DNA from: Alphaproteobacteria bacterium
GTDB lineage: Bacteria; Pseudomonadota; Alphaproteobacteria; Rhizobiales; Rhizobiaceae
Assembly: GCA_016861165.1 (NCBI GenBank)
Contig: BOKV01000001.1
Coordinates: 186,001-250,000, forward strand
Direction of reading: 5' to 3'
DNA length: 64,000 bases
Shown here: in pieces, positions 41,775 through 50,703 of the stretch
Numbering within the stretch: position 1 is the first letter of the stretch
How the letters are laid out: each line of letters starts with the position of its first letter
Notes under the pieces: generated by a model
The model's input: only the letters and a program-made list of their open reading frames with translations
The model's database searches: none
What the model was told of the DNA's origin: nothing
Translations under genes and position numbers: made by a program

Positions 41775-42028
41775 GGGCGAGGCCGCGCCACAGGCTCCGG
41801 GCAAGGCGGACCGGCGACAATCGGGCGAACCACGGTTTTGCCCCAATTCGTGCCTAGCCATTGGCGATGGCCTTGGCGTCGGGGCAAAACCACCGACGGC
41901 GGCGGGCGCCGGTTCCAGGCGTCCGCGGCGACAAGAAAGACGAGTATTGGCAAGGCCTTGCGTGAGATCGGCGGCATGCCGACGGCGCGTCAAGGGGTTC
42001 TGGGGGATATTCCCTCACGGGCGGGGAT

Positions 42029-43102
42029 GTGACGGTTTTGGCAGGCAGCAACGCGACCGCCGCTCGGCACGCGCGCAACGCAATCTTCCGATCATCGCCG
42101 CGGCTGCTGCTGGCGCTGTTGCCGCTGCTGGCCGGCTGCGTATCCTCGCTGGCGCCGCTCGGCGACGACAGCCTGTCGCTCGCCGGTCCGGCCGAACAGA
42201 CCATCGCCATCGAAGCGGCCGGAATCGAGACCGGCCCGGCCGACGCGGCGGTCGAGCCCGCCGCCAGCCCGGTCGCCGCGCGGGGGCCGGCGGAGGAGTC
42301 CGAGGCGGTCGAGGCAGTGCTGGTCGCCGCGGTGCCCGAACCGGCGCCGCGCGACCGCGCCGGCAACCCGCAGATCGAGGACGGCATCGCGCTCGCCTTC
42401 GCCGAGGCAGACGCGCCCGCCCATACCGGCGCCATCGTGCCCGTCGCGGCGCCGCAGCCGGCAGACCCGACGGCTGCACAGGCCCAGCCCAAGCCGACCC
42501 TGTTCGAGGTGCTGTTCCAGCGCCAGCAGACCCGCGACCGGCAGCGCCCGGCGCGCGTCGCCTCGCTCGGCCCGGTCGCCATCGACGAGCCGCAGACGGC
42601 CCGCGACCGGAGGGACGATGAGCGGCTGCCCGGCGTGCGCTCGATGCGCCAGCTGTTCGGCGACCTAGACGAGGACCATGCCGAGGAGGCCGAGGCCGAC
42701 TACCGGGTGGCGGCGGTCGGCGCCTATGGCCGGCTGGCGCCCGGCGGGCTGCTGGTGCAGACCGACAAGGTCGAGGTCGGCTGCCTGAAGCCGGAACTGG
42801 TCGCGCTCATCGCCCAGGTCGAGCGCCGCTACGGGGTCAAGCCGGTCGTCACCTCCGGCTATCGCTCGGCCGGCCGCAACCAGCGCGCCGGCGGTGCCCG
42901 CCAATCGCTGCACATGGCCTGCATGGCCGCCGACATCCAGGTCGACGGCGTGTCGAAATGGGACCTCGCCAAATATCTGCGCACCCTGCCCGGCCGCGGC
43001 GGCGTCGGCACCTATTGCCGCACCCGCTCGGTCCACATCGACATCGGCGAACAGCGCGACTGGCACTATCCGTGCCGGCGGCTGGTGCGGCTGAAGAGCT
43101 GA
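42029..43102 (+). CDS. M15A (DUF882/YcbK-like) peptidase lipoprotein
   Basis: Lipoprotein of 357 aa. The N-terminus has a lipobox (LLALLPLLAGC, Cys37) for lipidation, then a long Ala/Pro/Glu-rich linker (about residues 40-200). The C-terminal M15 peptidase core has VVTSGYRSAGRN, the metal motif SLHMACMAADI with His and Asp, and VHIDIGEQRDWHYP with the second His; the third position usually Gly of SxHxxG is Cys. The fold acts on D-Ala-D-Ala-type or peptidoglycan crosslinks in the periplasm. GTG start at 42029. Four Cys in the core could form disulfides. The frame is complete. Confidence 0.9.
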   Translation: MTVLAGSNATAARHARNAIFRSSPRLLLALLPLLAGCVSSLAPLGDDSLSLAGPAEQTIAIEAAGIETGPADAAVEPAASPVAARGPAEESEAVEAVLVAAVPEPAPRDRAGNPQIEDGIALAFAEADAPAHTGAIVPVAAPQPADPTAAQAQPKPTLFEVLFQRQQTRDRQRPARVASLGPVAIDEPQTARDRRDDERLPGVRSMRQLFGDLDEDHAEEAEADYRVAAVGAYGRLAPGGLLVQTDKVEVGCLKPELVALIAQVERRYGVKPVVTSGYRSAGRNQRAGGARQSLHMACMAADIQVDGVSKWDLAKYLRTLPGRGGVGTYCRTRSVHIDIGEQRDWHYPCRRLVRLKS

Positions 43103-43189
43103 AGCGGCTCGGGCGCGCGTGGGCGGCCGGTGGGTCGGCGCAAGCCCGGCGAACCCTGCCCGAAAGTGGGAAGGCGGCGATTTTTCCGG

Positions 43190-43218
43190 TTGAAGGCGGC
43201 GGGCCCGGCCTCTATAAG
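43190..43218 (+). promoter_or_regulatory. Promoter of tRNA-Glu(UUC)
   Basis: TTGAAG (43190-43195), 17-bp spacer, TATAAG (43213-43218), about 52 bp ahead of the tRNA. Confidence 0.6.
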
Positions 43219-43270
43219 CCAGCCCGGCGCGGTCCCGGCGATCGCGGCCCAACCGGCCGGCCAGGCCCGG

Positions 43271-43346
43271 GCGCCCTTCGTCTAGCGGTCCAGGACGCCG
43301 CCCTTTCACGGCGGAAACACGGGTTCGATTCCCGTAGGGCGTACCA
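43271..43346 (+). tRNA. tRNA-Glu (UUC)
   Basis: 76-nt tRNA with encoded CCA. Acceptor GCGCCCT pairs with AGGGCGT (a G-T pair first), the T arm is CGGGTTCGATTCCCG, and the anticodon loop CTTTCAC gives UUC. The next 23 bp after the T arm recur at the second tRNA-Glu. Confidence 0.97.
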
Positions 43347-43441
43347 GCAAAATCAAATACTTAGCCGTTTGATCGACCGATTGATCCAACATTTGATGTG
43401 GGGGCCAGGTCGCTTCCTCGTTGCGCTGGCGAACACGCCGC

Positions 43442-44026
43442 TCAAATCCTCGACCGTCGCCAGCCGGCGTCGCGCGCCGCCTTCTCCGAACAGAACCACC
43501 GTTCGCCATTCAACCTGTTGATCTTCGTTACGTCGTAGTACCTCTGGCCGGGCATGTGATAGATGCGCTCCCCACTGGTCAGGTTGATGTTGCCCTTGAT
43601 CCGGCAGCCGGCCTTCGGCGGGCCGATCGCAAAACCGACGACGCCCGCCACGATCGCCAGCGCCAGCAAGCCGCCCCAAGGAATTCGAACGCCCATCCCA
43701 TGCCGCCGGCGGCGCTCGGTGGTGCTCTTTCGAAGATCCGTTATCTCCGCTTCACCAACCGCCAGCGCCACCCGCCGCGAGACGCGTCGCGGCCCGATCG
43801 CAATGACCGTCGCCGGTGTAGCCGGCCGGCGATCGTAACGCATGCCGGTCAGTTCGCGGAGCTTGGCGGCCTGTTTGTCGCTCAACCGTGTTCCGGTGCC
43901 ATAGCGGGCGAACCGGTCGCGCATGTCGGCGAGGAACCGCCGGCCCCAGAGATCGAGGCGGCGGCCGGCCAAGGCCGCGTCGATGGCGGCATTCAACTGG
44001 TCGATCTGTTCCGGCGCGCGCTTCAA
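43442..44026 (-). CDS. Sunset-domain membrane protein
   Basis: Protein of 194 aa. One transmembrane helix lies in the middle (RIPWGGLLALAIVAGVVGFAIGPP), and the C-terminal sunset domain follows (INLTSGERIYHMPGQRYYDVTKINRLNGERWFCSEKAARDAGWRRS, residues about 145-190), which is also found behind thermonuclease domains. The Cys/His/Asp/Asn residues of that domain are present. The N-terminal half is helical and charged. TTG start at 44026 with AAGG upstream. This is the only clear gene in the islet between two tRNA-Glu genes. Function unknown. Confidence 0.82.
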   Translation of the reverse strand: MKRAPEQIDQLNAAIDAALAGRRLDLWGRRFLADMRDRFARYGTGTRLSDKQAAKLRELTGMRYDRRPATPATVIAIGPRRVSRRVALAVGEAEITDLRKSTTERRRRHGMGVRIPWGGLLALAIVAGVVGFAIGPPKAGCRIKGNINLTSGERIYHMPGQRYYDVTKINRLNGERWFCSEKAARDAGWRRSRI

Positions 44027-44350
44027 CTGGCCCGGCCTTCGTCAATGGCCTCTATCCTTCCATGGCAGGCACAGCCTATCGCGGCGACCTTAAGGGCTGG
44101 TCGGCCAGATAGCTGCAATTCGAGGTATCTCCGGCGAAGGCGCGCAGCCGAGGCATATCACCCGACGTCAAGACGCGCACGGCATTGCACAGAGCAATGA
44201 CAGCAGCTTGGCGCTCCACCCAATGGCAAGCTGCGGCAGACATTGCCGCGCTCGAACGCGATTGGTGCGCGGGCAATTCCGCCGTTGCGGAGGGCGGCGG
44301 GCGACGATATATAGGCTCCGGCCCGGCCAAATAAGGTCAGGCCCTCGGCT
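44027..44350. other. Gap before tRNA-Glu(CUC)
   Basis: 324 bp without a supported gene. An open minus-strand frame (44076-44330) overlaps the tRNA promoter at 44285-44313 and is therefore not accepted. Otherwise no hairpin or repeat was found. Confidence 0.4.
44285..44313 (+). promoter_or_regulatory. Promoter of tRNA-Glu(CUC)
   Basis: TTGCGG (44285-44290), 17-bp spacer, TATATA (44308-44313), 37 bp ahead of the tRNA. Confidence 0.65.
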
Positions 44351-44425
44351 GCGCCCTTCGTCTAGCGGTCAGGACGGCGCCCTCTCACGGCGCAAACAGG
44401 GGTTCGATTCCCCTAGGGCGTACCA
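44351..44425 (+). tRNA. tRNA-Glu (CUC)
   Basis: 75-nt tRNA with encoded CCA. Acceptor GCGCCCT/AGGGCGT as in the first copy, anticodon stem GGCGC-like, and loop CTCTCAC giving CUC. A paralog of the tRNA at 43271. Confidence 0.96.
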
Positions 44426-44641
44426 ATCCCCCTCCAGGTCTCGCACGAATGTTGGGCGCGCGGCGCCCGCTACGCAGCCTCGCCGACATTTGGTCGTGGC
44501 CGGCGAGCCGGAACCACGCGCGGCATGGGGCGGGAAGGGCAAAGGGAGCCGCGCCGGGGCCGCCATTGTCGACAGTTCCGCCAGCCGGACAGTTCGCCTA
44601 GAATTCGTCCCCCACGCCCGCGCGAGACGAAAGGGGGGCCA

Positions 44642-45463
44642 ATGTCCCACTTGGCGGAAGCGTTGCACCGCACGCGGCCGGCCCGCTTTCCGGCCCGGCC
44701 AATCCTGACCGGCCTGGCGATCGGGCTGCTTGCCCTTGCCAATCCCAGCGCCGCCGGCGAACTGCACGATGCGGTCCGCTCCGGCGACACGGCAAGAACC
44801 GACGCCCTGCTGGCGTCCGGGGCCGACATCGAGGCCACGGATTTCGTCATCGGCGCGCCGCTCCACGTCGCGATCACGGTCGGCGACCGGGCCCTGGTCG
44901 CCCTGCTCGTTCAGCGGGGCGCCGATGTGGAGGCGGCCAGCGAGAACAGCGCCAGCCGACCACTGCACCTGGCGGCGGAGGCTGGCCAGGCGGACATCCT
45001 TGCCATCCTGCTCGAACAGGGAGCCAACATCGATGCGCTCGATCAGCCGGGAGCGACCGCCGTTCACCGGGCGGTGGTCGCCGGCAAAGAGGATGCGGTC
45101 CGGTTCCTGCTCGCACGCGGCGCCGATATCACCATCGGCGATGGGCTGACCGGCGCGCGGCCGCTGCACAAGGCCGCCGAGACAGGGCAGACGCCGATCG
45201 CGCTGCTGTTGCTGGAGGCGGGCGCCGACATCAACGCCGCCGACAATGCCGGCTATACGGCGCTGCACCTGGCGGCGACGCCGGTTTCCTTTTCAAACGC
45301 GGGCGGCCCGGAGCTGATCGAACTGCTCATCGAGCGAGGCGCCGATCCGCAAGCGCGCGACAAATCCGGCAAGACGCCACTCGACTATGCGCAGGCACGC
45401 AGCGGTTATGCCCAATTCGCCGAGATCGCCGATCACCTGCGAAGGCTGACCGGCCGGCAGTGA
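44642..45463 (+). CDS. Exported ankyrin-repeat protein
   Basis: Protein of 273 aa with a signal peptide (RPILTGLAIGLLALANPSAAG) and seven or so ankyrin repeats from about residue 45 to the end, for example GAPLHVAITVGDRALVALLVQRGADVEAA, RPLHLAAEAGQADILAILLEQGANIDALD, AVHRAVVAGKEDAVRFLLARGADI, RPLHKAAETGQTPIALLLLEAGADINAAD and TALHLAAT. A periplasmic protein-interaction scaffold is likely. ATG at 44642 follows GGGGGGCCA; a further upstream in-frame start would lie inside the tRNA region. It starts 217 bp after tRNA-Glu(CUC). Confidence 0.9.
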   Translation: MSHLAEALHRTRPARFPARPILTGLAIGLLALANPSAAGELHDAVRSGDTARTDALLASGADIEATDFVIGAPLHVAITVGDRALVALLVQRGADVEAASENSASRPLHLAAEAGQADILAILLEQGANIDALDQPGATAVHRAVVAGKEDAVRFLLARGADITIGDGLTGARPLHKAAETGQTPIALLLLEAGADINAADNAGYTALHLAATPVSFSNAGGPELIELLIERGADPQARDKSGKTPLDYAQARSGYAQFAEIADHLRRLTGRQ

Positions 45464-45576
45464 CCGCGCTGGCGCGCGCCGGGGACGGACCTTGCACCGG
45501 GTGCTGGCACCGGGTGTCCGGCGCCGCATGAACCGGCCATGCGGACCGCCGCCTCCGGCGCCGCCGACCCGGCGCC

Positions 45577-47379
45577 TCACACATATCCCGGCCTCGCCGC
45601 GTCGAGAACGCGCAGTTGCAGCCGGCGGCTCCCCTGCCACCAGTCGGCGGCGATGGTGCCGGCGACATGCAGGCTGGGCGGGGCCTCCAGCAGCAGGCGG
45701 CCGAGCGGCGTGTCGGCGGCGCGGAAGGCGACGGCGCGCAGGCTGGCGCCGTCGCCCGAACGCAGGGTCAGCGACACGTGGTCGTGGCCGACGAGCCGGG
45801 GGCCGCGCACGGCATGGGCGGGAAAGGCGAAGATCGGCAGCGCGTGGCCCGGCCCGTAGGGGCCGGCCTTCTCGACCAGGTCGTGCAGGTCGAGCGTGGC
45901 CGAGCGCGCGGTGAGCGCGCCGTCGAGCTTCAGCACGTTCACCTCGCGGGCGGCGGCGACGGCGGCGCCGAGCCGCTCCTCCAGGAAGCCGCGCAGTTCG
46001 GCCAGGCGCGCGCGCTCGACGGTGATGCCGGCGGCCATGGCGTGGCCGCCGCCCTTGACGATGAGCCCCTCGGCCAGCGCCCGGCGCACGGCGGCGCCGA
46101 GGTCGACGCCGGCCAGCGAGCGGCCGGAGCCGGTGCCGCGGCCGAGGCGATCGAAGGCGACGGCGACGGCAGGCCGGCGATAGCGGTCCTTCAGGCGCGA
46201 GGCGATGATGCCGACGATGCCCGGATGCCAGCGCTCGCTGGCGACGACCAGCACCGCCGGGCCGGCGCCCCCGCCGATCTCGGCCTCGGCCTCGGCGACG
46301 GCCTCGGCCAGCATGGCGCTCTCCTGGGCCTGGCGCTGGCGGTTCAACTCCTCCAAGCGCTCGGCGATGGCCGCCGCCTCGGCCGGGTCTTCGGTCGACA
46401 GCAGGCGGGCGCCGAGGCCGGCATCGCCGATGCGGCCGCCGGCATTGATGCGCGGGCCGAGCAGGAAACCGAGATGATAGGGCCGCACCGGCCCGTCGAG
46501 CCGCGCCACGCGCGCCAGCGCGGCGAGCCCGGCATTGTCGCGTGTGTGCATGGCGGCCAGCCCCCTGACGACGAAGGCGCGGTTGAGACCCTTGAGCGGC
46601 ACCACGTCGCAGATGGTGGCGAGCGCGACCAGGTCGAGCCAGCGCAAAAGGTCGGGCGGCGGGACCGTACCGTACCGTCCGGTTCGGCGCAGTTCGCGCA
46701 CCGTGGCGACCAGCGCCATGAAGGTGACGCCGGCGGCGCATAGATGGCCGAGGCGCGACAGGTCGTCGTGGCGGTTGGGGTTGACCAGGGCGACGGCGGG
46801 CGGGCCGGCCTCGTCCATCTGGTGGTGATCGAGCACGACCACGTCGACGCCGAGCCCCGCCGCATGCTCCAGCGCCTCGAAGGAAGTGGCGCCGCAATCG
46901 ACGGTGACGATGAGCCTCGCCCCCCTGCCGGCCAGTTCGGCGATCGCCTCCGGGCTGGGGCCATAGCCCTCGAAGATGCGGTCGGGGATGTAGATTTCCG
47001 GCTCGAGCCCGTGATGGCGCAGGAAGCGGGCGAGCAGCGCGCCGGAGGCGGCGCCGTCGACATCGTAGTCGCCGAAGATGGCGACGCGCTCGCCCCGCGC
47101 GATCGCCGCTGCGATGCGGGCGGCGGCGCGGTCCATGTCGGTCAGTCGCGACGGGTCCGGCATCAGATCGCGGATGGCCGGCGCCAGGAAGGCGGCGGCC
47201 TCCTCGGCGCCGACGCCGCGCCCAGCCAGCACGCGGGCGACCAGTTCGGGCATGGCGCCCGACTGGGCGATGGCGAGCGCGGTGTTGCGGCCGCGCTGGT
47301 CAAGGCGCTCGCGCCAGAACTGGCCGAGCACGGAGCGCTCGACACCGAGGAAGGGCCGTTCACCGTCGACTGTCAGCAT
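45577..47379 (-). CDS. recJ: Single-stranded-DNA-specific exonuclease RecJ
   Basis: 5'-3' ssDNA exonuclease of DNA repair and recombination, 600 aa. DHH-family motifs: GDYDVDGAASGALLARFLR, VTVDCGATS, VVLDHHQMDE and GPRINAGGRIGDAG, the last with conserved DHHA1/RecJ-specific residues; the middle DHHA1 segment KGGGHAMAAGITVER and the C-terminal OB region follow. ATG at 47379 (MLTVDGERPFLGVERSV) matches relatives; an upstream ATG at 47403 would start before a TATAGT -10 element. It lies downstream of a pyridoxamine-oxidase-like gene on the same strand. Confidence 0.95.
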   Translation of the reverse strand: MLTVDGERPFLGVERSVLGQFWRERLDQRGRNTALAIAQSGAMPELVARVLAGRGVGAEEAAAFLAPAIRDLMPDPSRLTDMDRAAARIAAAIARGERVAIFGDYDVDGAASGALLARFLRHHGLEPEIYIPDRIFEGYGPSPEAIAELAGRGARLIVTVDCGATSFEALEHAAGLGVDVVVLDHHQMDEAGPPAVALVNPNRHDDLSRLGHLCAAGVTFMALVATVRELRRTGRYGTVPPPDLLRWLDLVALATICDVVPLKGLNRAFVVRGLAAMHTRDNAGLAALARVARLDGPVRPYHLGFLLGPRINAGGRIGDAGLGARLLSTEDPAEAAAIAERLEELNRQRQAQESAMLAEAVAEAEAEIGGGAGPAVLVVASERWHPGIVGIIASRLKDRYRRPAVAVAFDRLGRGTGSGRSLAGVDLGAAVRRALAEGLIVKGGGHAMAAGITVERARLAELRGFLEERLGAAVAAAREVNVLKLDGALTARSATLDLHDLVEKAGPYGPGHALPIFAFPAHAVRGPRLVGHDHVSLTLRSGDGASLRAVAFRAADTPLGRLLLEAPPSLHVAGTIAADWWQGSRRLQLRVLDAARPGYV

Positions 47380-47448
47380 GCAATGACGACTATAGGCGAA
47401 CATCCCGTTCGGTACAGGGGCGTGGCGGCTTCACGGCGACGTCGGGCC

Positions 47449-48027
47449 TCAGGCCTTGCGCTCGGGCACCACATCCTTGAAGGCATCGAACGATTTCCAG
47501 GCCGGCTCGACGCGCGGCTGGCCGGGCCTCGGCACGTATTTCGATTCGACGCCGTTTCCCTGGTCGGGGATGTAGCGCGGGCAGTTGGGGAAGATGTGAC
47601 GGGCGGTCACCTGCACCAGCGCCTGGGCGCCCTCGACCTCGGCGCAGGCCGCCCGGTCGAGATCGATCACCGCCGTGCCGTTGACGCGCAGCCGCTTCGG
47701 GGCGTCGGTCATGCGGATGAACAGCAGGCCGACATTCGCGTTGGCGGCGATGTTGCCCAGGCTCTTGAACATGCCGTTGCCGTCATAGTCGGGGAAGACC
47801 AGGCTGTCGGGCCCGGTGACGCGGACGAAGCCCGCCGGCCCGCCCTTGAACGAGCAGTCGGGCCGGCCCTGCGGGTCGGCGGTGGCGAGGAAGAAGAAGG
47901 TCGCCGCCTCGATGAAGGCACGGTCCTCGTCGGTGAAGGCCGTACGGTGGGTGACCTTGAGCAGGCGGTCGGCGAGCGCGGTCGATCCGAAGCGCTCCTG
48001 CAGCGCGCGATTGCCGTCGTGATACAT
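47449..48027 (-). CDS. Pyridoxamine 5'-phosphate oxidase family protein
   Basis: Flavin- or F420-binding split-barrel protein of 192 aa. The family region is FIEAATFFFLATADPQGRPDCSFKGGPAGFVRV and FPDYDGNGMFKSLGNIAANANVGLLFI, with DAPKRLRVNGTAVID later. It resembles general stress/PNPOx-like proteins more than true PdxH, whose RQ and phosphate-binding residues are not evident. ATG at 48027. It sits between glpX and recJ; in many relatives those two are adjacent, so it may be inserted. Confidence 0.88.
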   Translation of the reverse strand: MYHDGNRALQERFGSTALADRLLKVTHRTAFTDEDRAFIEAATFFFLATADPQGRPDCSFKGGPAGFVRVTGPDSLVFPDYDGNGMFKSLGNIAANANVGLLFIRMTDAPKRLRVNGTAVIDLDRAACAEVEGAQALVQVTARHIFPNCPRYIPDQGNGVESKYVPRPGQPRVEPAWKSFDAFKDVVPERKA

Positions 48028-48063
48028 GCCCTCCCCTCCGGCAGCCCGTCGGGCGGAGCCTAG

Positions 48064-48150
48064 CGCAAGACCCGATCCGGATGAATCGGGATTTTGTTCT
48101 ATCTATCTGTTTTTTCGTGTCATCTGGTCCGCTCGGCGGGATGAAGCCCC
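48064..48150 (-). repeat. Dispersed 3' repeat, copy C
   Basis: Third copy of the element at 14598 and 31577, on the minus strand 80 bp after the glpX stop. The terminal hairpin CCCGAT/ATCGGG is at 48071-48090, preceded by an AT-rich stretch and by the conserved CTCGGCGGGATGAAG part near 48135. The T-run is shorter than in copy B. Confidence 0.75.
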
Positions 48151-48229
48151 TGCCCGCGCGATCGTCCGCCGGCCATTTCGACCTTGCGTCACACCAGCCG
48201 GGGGCCGGCAACGGGCCGGCAGGGGGCGG

Positions 48230-49216
48230 TCAGGTGAACTTGTCCATGTCCTTGTGGGTCGCCTTGATCTCGCGGATGGTGCCGGTCGAGGAGCGCATGA
48301 CGATGGTGTGGGTGACGATGGCGTCGCGCAGGAAGCGCACGCCCGACAGCATGTTGCCGTCGGTCACTCCGGTGGCGGCGAACAGCACGTCGCCGGCGGC
48401 CATCTCGGCCATGTCGTAGACGCGGTCGGGATCCTCGACGCCCATGCGGCGGGCGCGCTCGACCTTCTCCGGGCTGTCGAGGATGAGCCGGCCCTGCATC
48501 TGACCGCCGGTGCAGCGCAGGGCGGCGGCCGCCAGCACGCCCTCCGGCGCGCCGCCGATGCCCATATAGATGTCGATACCGGTCTGCAGCGGATCGGTGG
48601 TGTGGATGACGCCGGCGACATCGCCGTCGCCGATCAGGCGGATGGCGGCGCCGGTGGCGCGCACTTCCTCGATCAGGCGGGCGTGGCGCGGCCGATCCAT
48701 GATGCAGGCGGTCAGTTCGCCGACCTTGACCCCCCTGGCCTCGGCGAGGCGGGCGAGGTTTTCGGCCGGCGGTGCCTTGAGATCGATGGTGCCGGCCGGA
48801 AAACCGGGACCGATGGCGATCTTGTCCATGTAGACGTCGGGGGCATGCAGCATGCGGCCGCGCTCGGCCAGCGCGATGACGGCCAGCGAGTTGGGCAGGT
48901 TCTTGGCGCAGATCGTGGTGCCTTCCAGCGGGTCGAGCGCGATGTCGACGGCCGGCCCCTTCCTGGTGCCGACCTCCTCGCCGATGAACAGCATCGGCGC
49001 CTCGTCGCGCTCGCCTTCGCCGATGACGACGCGCCCGTCAATCGGCAGCTTGTTCAGTTCGGTGCGCATCGCGTCGACGGCGGCCTGGTCGGCGGCCATC
49101 TCGTCGCCATGGCCGCGCAGGCGGGCGGCGGCGACGGCGGCCCGCTCGGTGACCCGTGCCAGCTCCATGGTGAGCACGCGGTCGAGCACGCTGGGCTGTG
49201 ATACGATTGCATTCAT
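48230..49216 (-). CDS. glpX: Class II fructose-1,6-bisphosphatase
   Basis: Gluconeogenic enzyme of 328 aa that dephosphorylates fructose 1,6-bisphosphate. GlpX signatures: AADQAAVDAMRTELNKL, VVIGEGERDEAPMLFIGEEVG, the metal/phosphate site VDIALDPLEGTTICAKNLPNSLAVIALAERG, GDGDVAGVI and GGAPEGVLAAAALRC. ATG at 49216, cytoplasmic. It is downstream of hom on the same strand (131 bp), a neighbourhood common in alphaproteobacteria with recJ following. Confidence 0.97.
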   Translation of the reverse strand: MNAIVSQPSVLDRVLTMELARVTERAAVAAARLRGHGDEMAADQAAVDAMRTELNKLPIDGRVVIGEGERDEAPMLFIGEEVGTRKGPAVDIALDPLEGTTICAKNLPNSLAVIALAERGRMLHAPDVYMDKIAIGPGFPAGTIDLKAPPAENLARLAEARGVKVGELTACIMDRPRHARLIEEVRATGAAIRLIGDGDVAGVIHTTDPLQTGIDIYMGIGGAPEGVLAAAALRCTGGQMQGRLILDSPEKVERARRMGVEDPDRVYDMAEMAAGDVLFAATGVTDGNMLSGVRFLRDAIVTHTIVMRSSTGTIREIKATHKDMDKFT

Positions 49217-49347
49217 CTTGGCAGGCTCCCGGCAGGTGCAGGTAGCGAGGTCGCCAAGGCTATCGGCGAAACCGCCCGCAATTGCAACGTCCGGGCGCCG
49301 GGCCCATCCAACAAAATCGATTGAAAGCGCAAGGCGCCGCCGAACGG

Positions 49348-50664
49348 CTATTTTTCGATACGGATCATCTGCGGGGCCGAGACCAGATGGCCGTCGGCGG
49401 CGATCCTCTTCAGCGCGTTGCGCACCGCCAGCTCGGTCGTCGTGTGGGTGAGCAGGATCACCGTCTGGGTGCCGTCGGCCGGCGCCGGAGACGCCACCGA
49501 CCGGTGCTGGACGATCGATTCGAGCGAGATGTCCTCGCCGGCCATGCGGGTGGCGATCGAGGCGAAGACGCCGGTGCGGTCGTGCACCACCATGCGGATG
49601 AAGTAGCCGCCCTCGTGCGCGCGCATGCGGGCCTGGCGGTAGGGCTCCAGGTGGCGGGCCGGCACGCCGAAGGCGGGCGCCTGCTGGTGGCCGGGCCGGG
49701 ACTTGGCGATGTCGGCGATGTCGCCGGCCACTGCCGAGGCGGTGGCCTGGCCGCCGGCGCCGGGACCCGACAGGACGAGCTGGCCGACAATATCGCCGTC
49801 GATGGCCACTGCGTTGGTGACGCCATGAATCTGGGCGATCGGCGCGTCGACCGGCACCATGGTCGGGTGGACGCGCTGCTCGATGCCGGTGTCGGTCTTC
49901 TGGGCGACACCGAGCAGCTTGATGCGGTAGCCGAGATCGGCGGCGGCGTGGATGTCGGCCGGGGTGATGTTGGAAATGCCCTCGACATAGACGTCGTCGG
50001 CGGCGACGCGCGTCCCGAAGGCGATCGCGGTCAGGATGGCGAGCTTGTGGGCGGTGTCGTGGCCTTCGACGTCGAAGGTCGGGTCGGCTTCGGCATAGCC
50101 CAGGCGTTGGGCTTCGGCCAGGCACGCCTCATAGGCGAGCCCCTCCTGCTCCATGCGGGTCAGGATGTAGTTGCAGGTGCCGTTGAGGATGCCGTAGACG
50201 CGGGTGATCTGGTTGGCGGTCAGCGCCTCGCGCAGCGTCTTGATGACCGGGATGCCGCCGGCGACGGCCGCCTCGAAATTGAGGATCAGGCCCTTCTCCT
50301 CGGCCTTGCGGGCGAGTTCGACGCCGTGGCGGGCGAGCAGCGCCTTGTTGGCGGTCACCACGTGCCTGCCGGCGGCGATCGCCGCGCGCACCGACGCGAG
50401 CGCCGGGCCGTCCTCGCCACCGATCAGTTCGACGAAGATGTCGATGCCCCTGTCGCGGGCGAGCGCGACGGGGTCGTCGAACCATGCAAAGCGGCTGGTG
50501 TCGAGGCCGCGGTCGCGGTCACGGTCGCGCGCCGACACGGCGACGACCTCGACCGGCCGGCCGCAGCGCTCGGCCAGGAAGTCGTGCTTGGCGGCGAGGA
50601 TGCGCACCAGCGCGGCGCCAACGGTGCCGAGCCCGGCGATCCCCAGGCGCAATGGTTCGGCCAT
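49348..50664 (-). CDS. hom: Homoserine dehydrogenase
   Basis: NAD(P)-dependent reduction of aspartate semialdehyde to homoserine, 438 aa, monofunctional form. N-terminal Rossmann GLGTVGAALVRIL, homoserine-binding NKALLARHG and EAAVAGGIPVIKTLREAL, and the conserved GILNGTCNYILTRM. A C-terminal ACT domain (RMVVHDRTGVFASIATRMAGEDISLESIVQH) probably gives threonine feedback. ATG at 50664, 39 bp after the aminotransferase stop, so the two are cotranscribed. Confidence 0.97.
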   Translation of the reverse strand: MAEPLRLGIAGLGTVGAALVRILAAKHDFLAERCGRPVEVVAVSARDRDRDRGLDTSRFAWFDDPVALARDRGIDIFVELIGGEDGPALASVRAAIAAGRHVVTANKALLARHGVELARKAEEKGLILNFEAAVAGGIPVIKTLREALTANQITRVYGILNGTCNYILTRMEQEGLAYEACLAEAQRLGYAEADPTFDVEGHDTAHKLAILTAIAFGTRVAADDVYVEGISNITPADIHAAADLGYRIKLLGVAQKTDTGIEQRVHPTMVPVDAPIAQIHGVTNAVAIDGDIVGQLVLSGPGAGGQATASAVAGDIADIAKSRPGHQQAPAFGVPARHLEPYRQARMRAHEGGYFIRMVVHDRTGVFASIATRMAGEDISLESIVQHRSVASPAPADGTQTVILLTHTTTELAVRNALKRIAADGHLVSAPQMIRIEK

Positions 50665-50703
50665 GGTGGTTGCGGTCCGTCCCTGATCGAATTGCCGACG
50701 ATC

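Larger units (their letters stand above)
43325..44425. mobile_element. Islet between two tRNA-Glu genes
   Basis: The last 22 bp of the two tRNA-Glu genes (43325-43346 and 44404-44425) are nearly identical, forming direct repeats like attachment sites around a 1.06-kb segment with one membrane-protein gene. The segment starts AT-rich right after the first tRNA (about 43350-43400). No integrase is present, so an old tRNA-gene duplication or excised island remnant are both possible. Confidence 0.35.

Noticed and set aside
42029..43102. Cys instead of Gly in the SxHxxG motif of the M15 lipoprotein as a sign of inactivity
   Set aside because: I recall that many alphaproteobacterial relatives carry Cys there and the metal ligands remain, so it was not treated as unusual.
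44076..44330. 84-codon minus-strand frame in the tRNA-Glu islet
   Set aside because: It overlaps the promoter of the second tRNA-Glu gene and has no ribosome-binding site or known domain.
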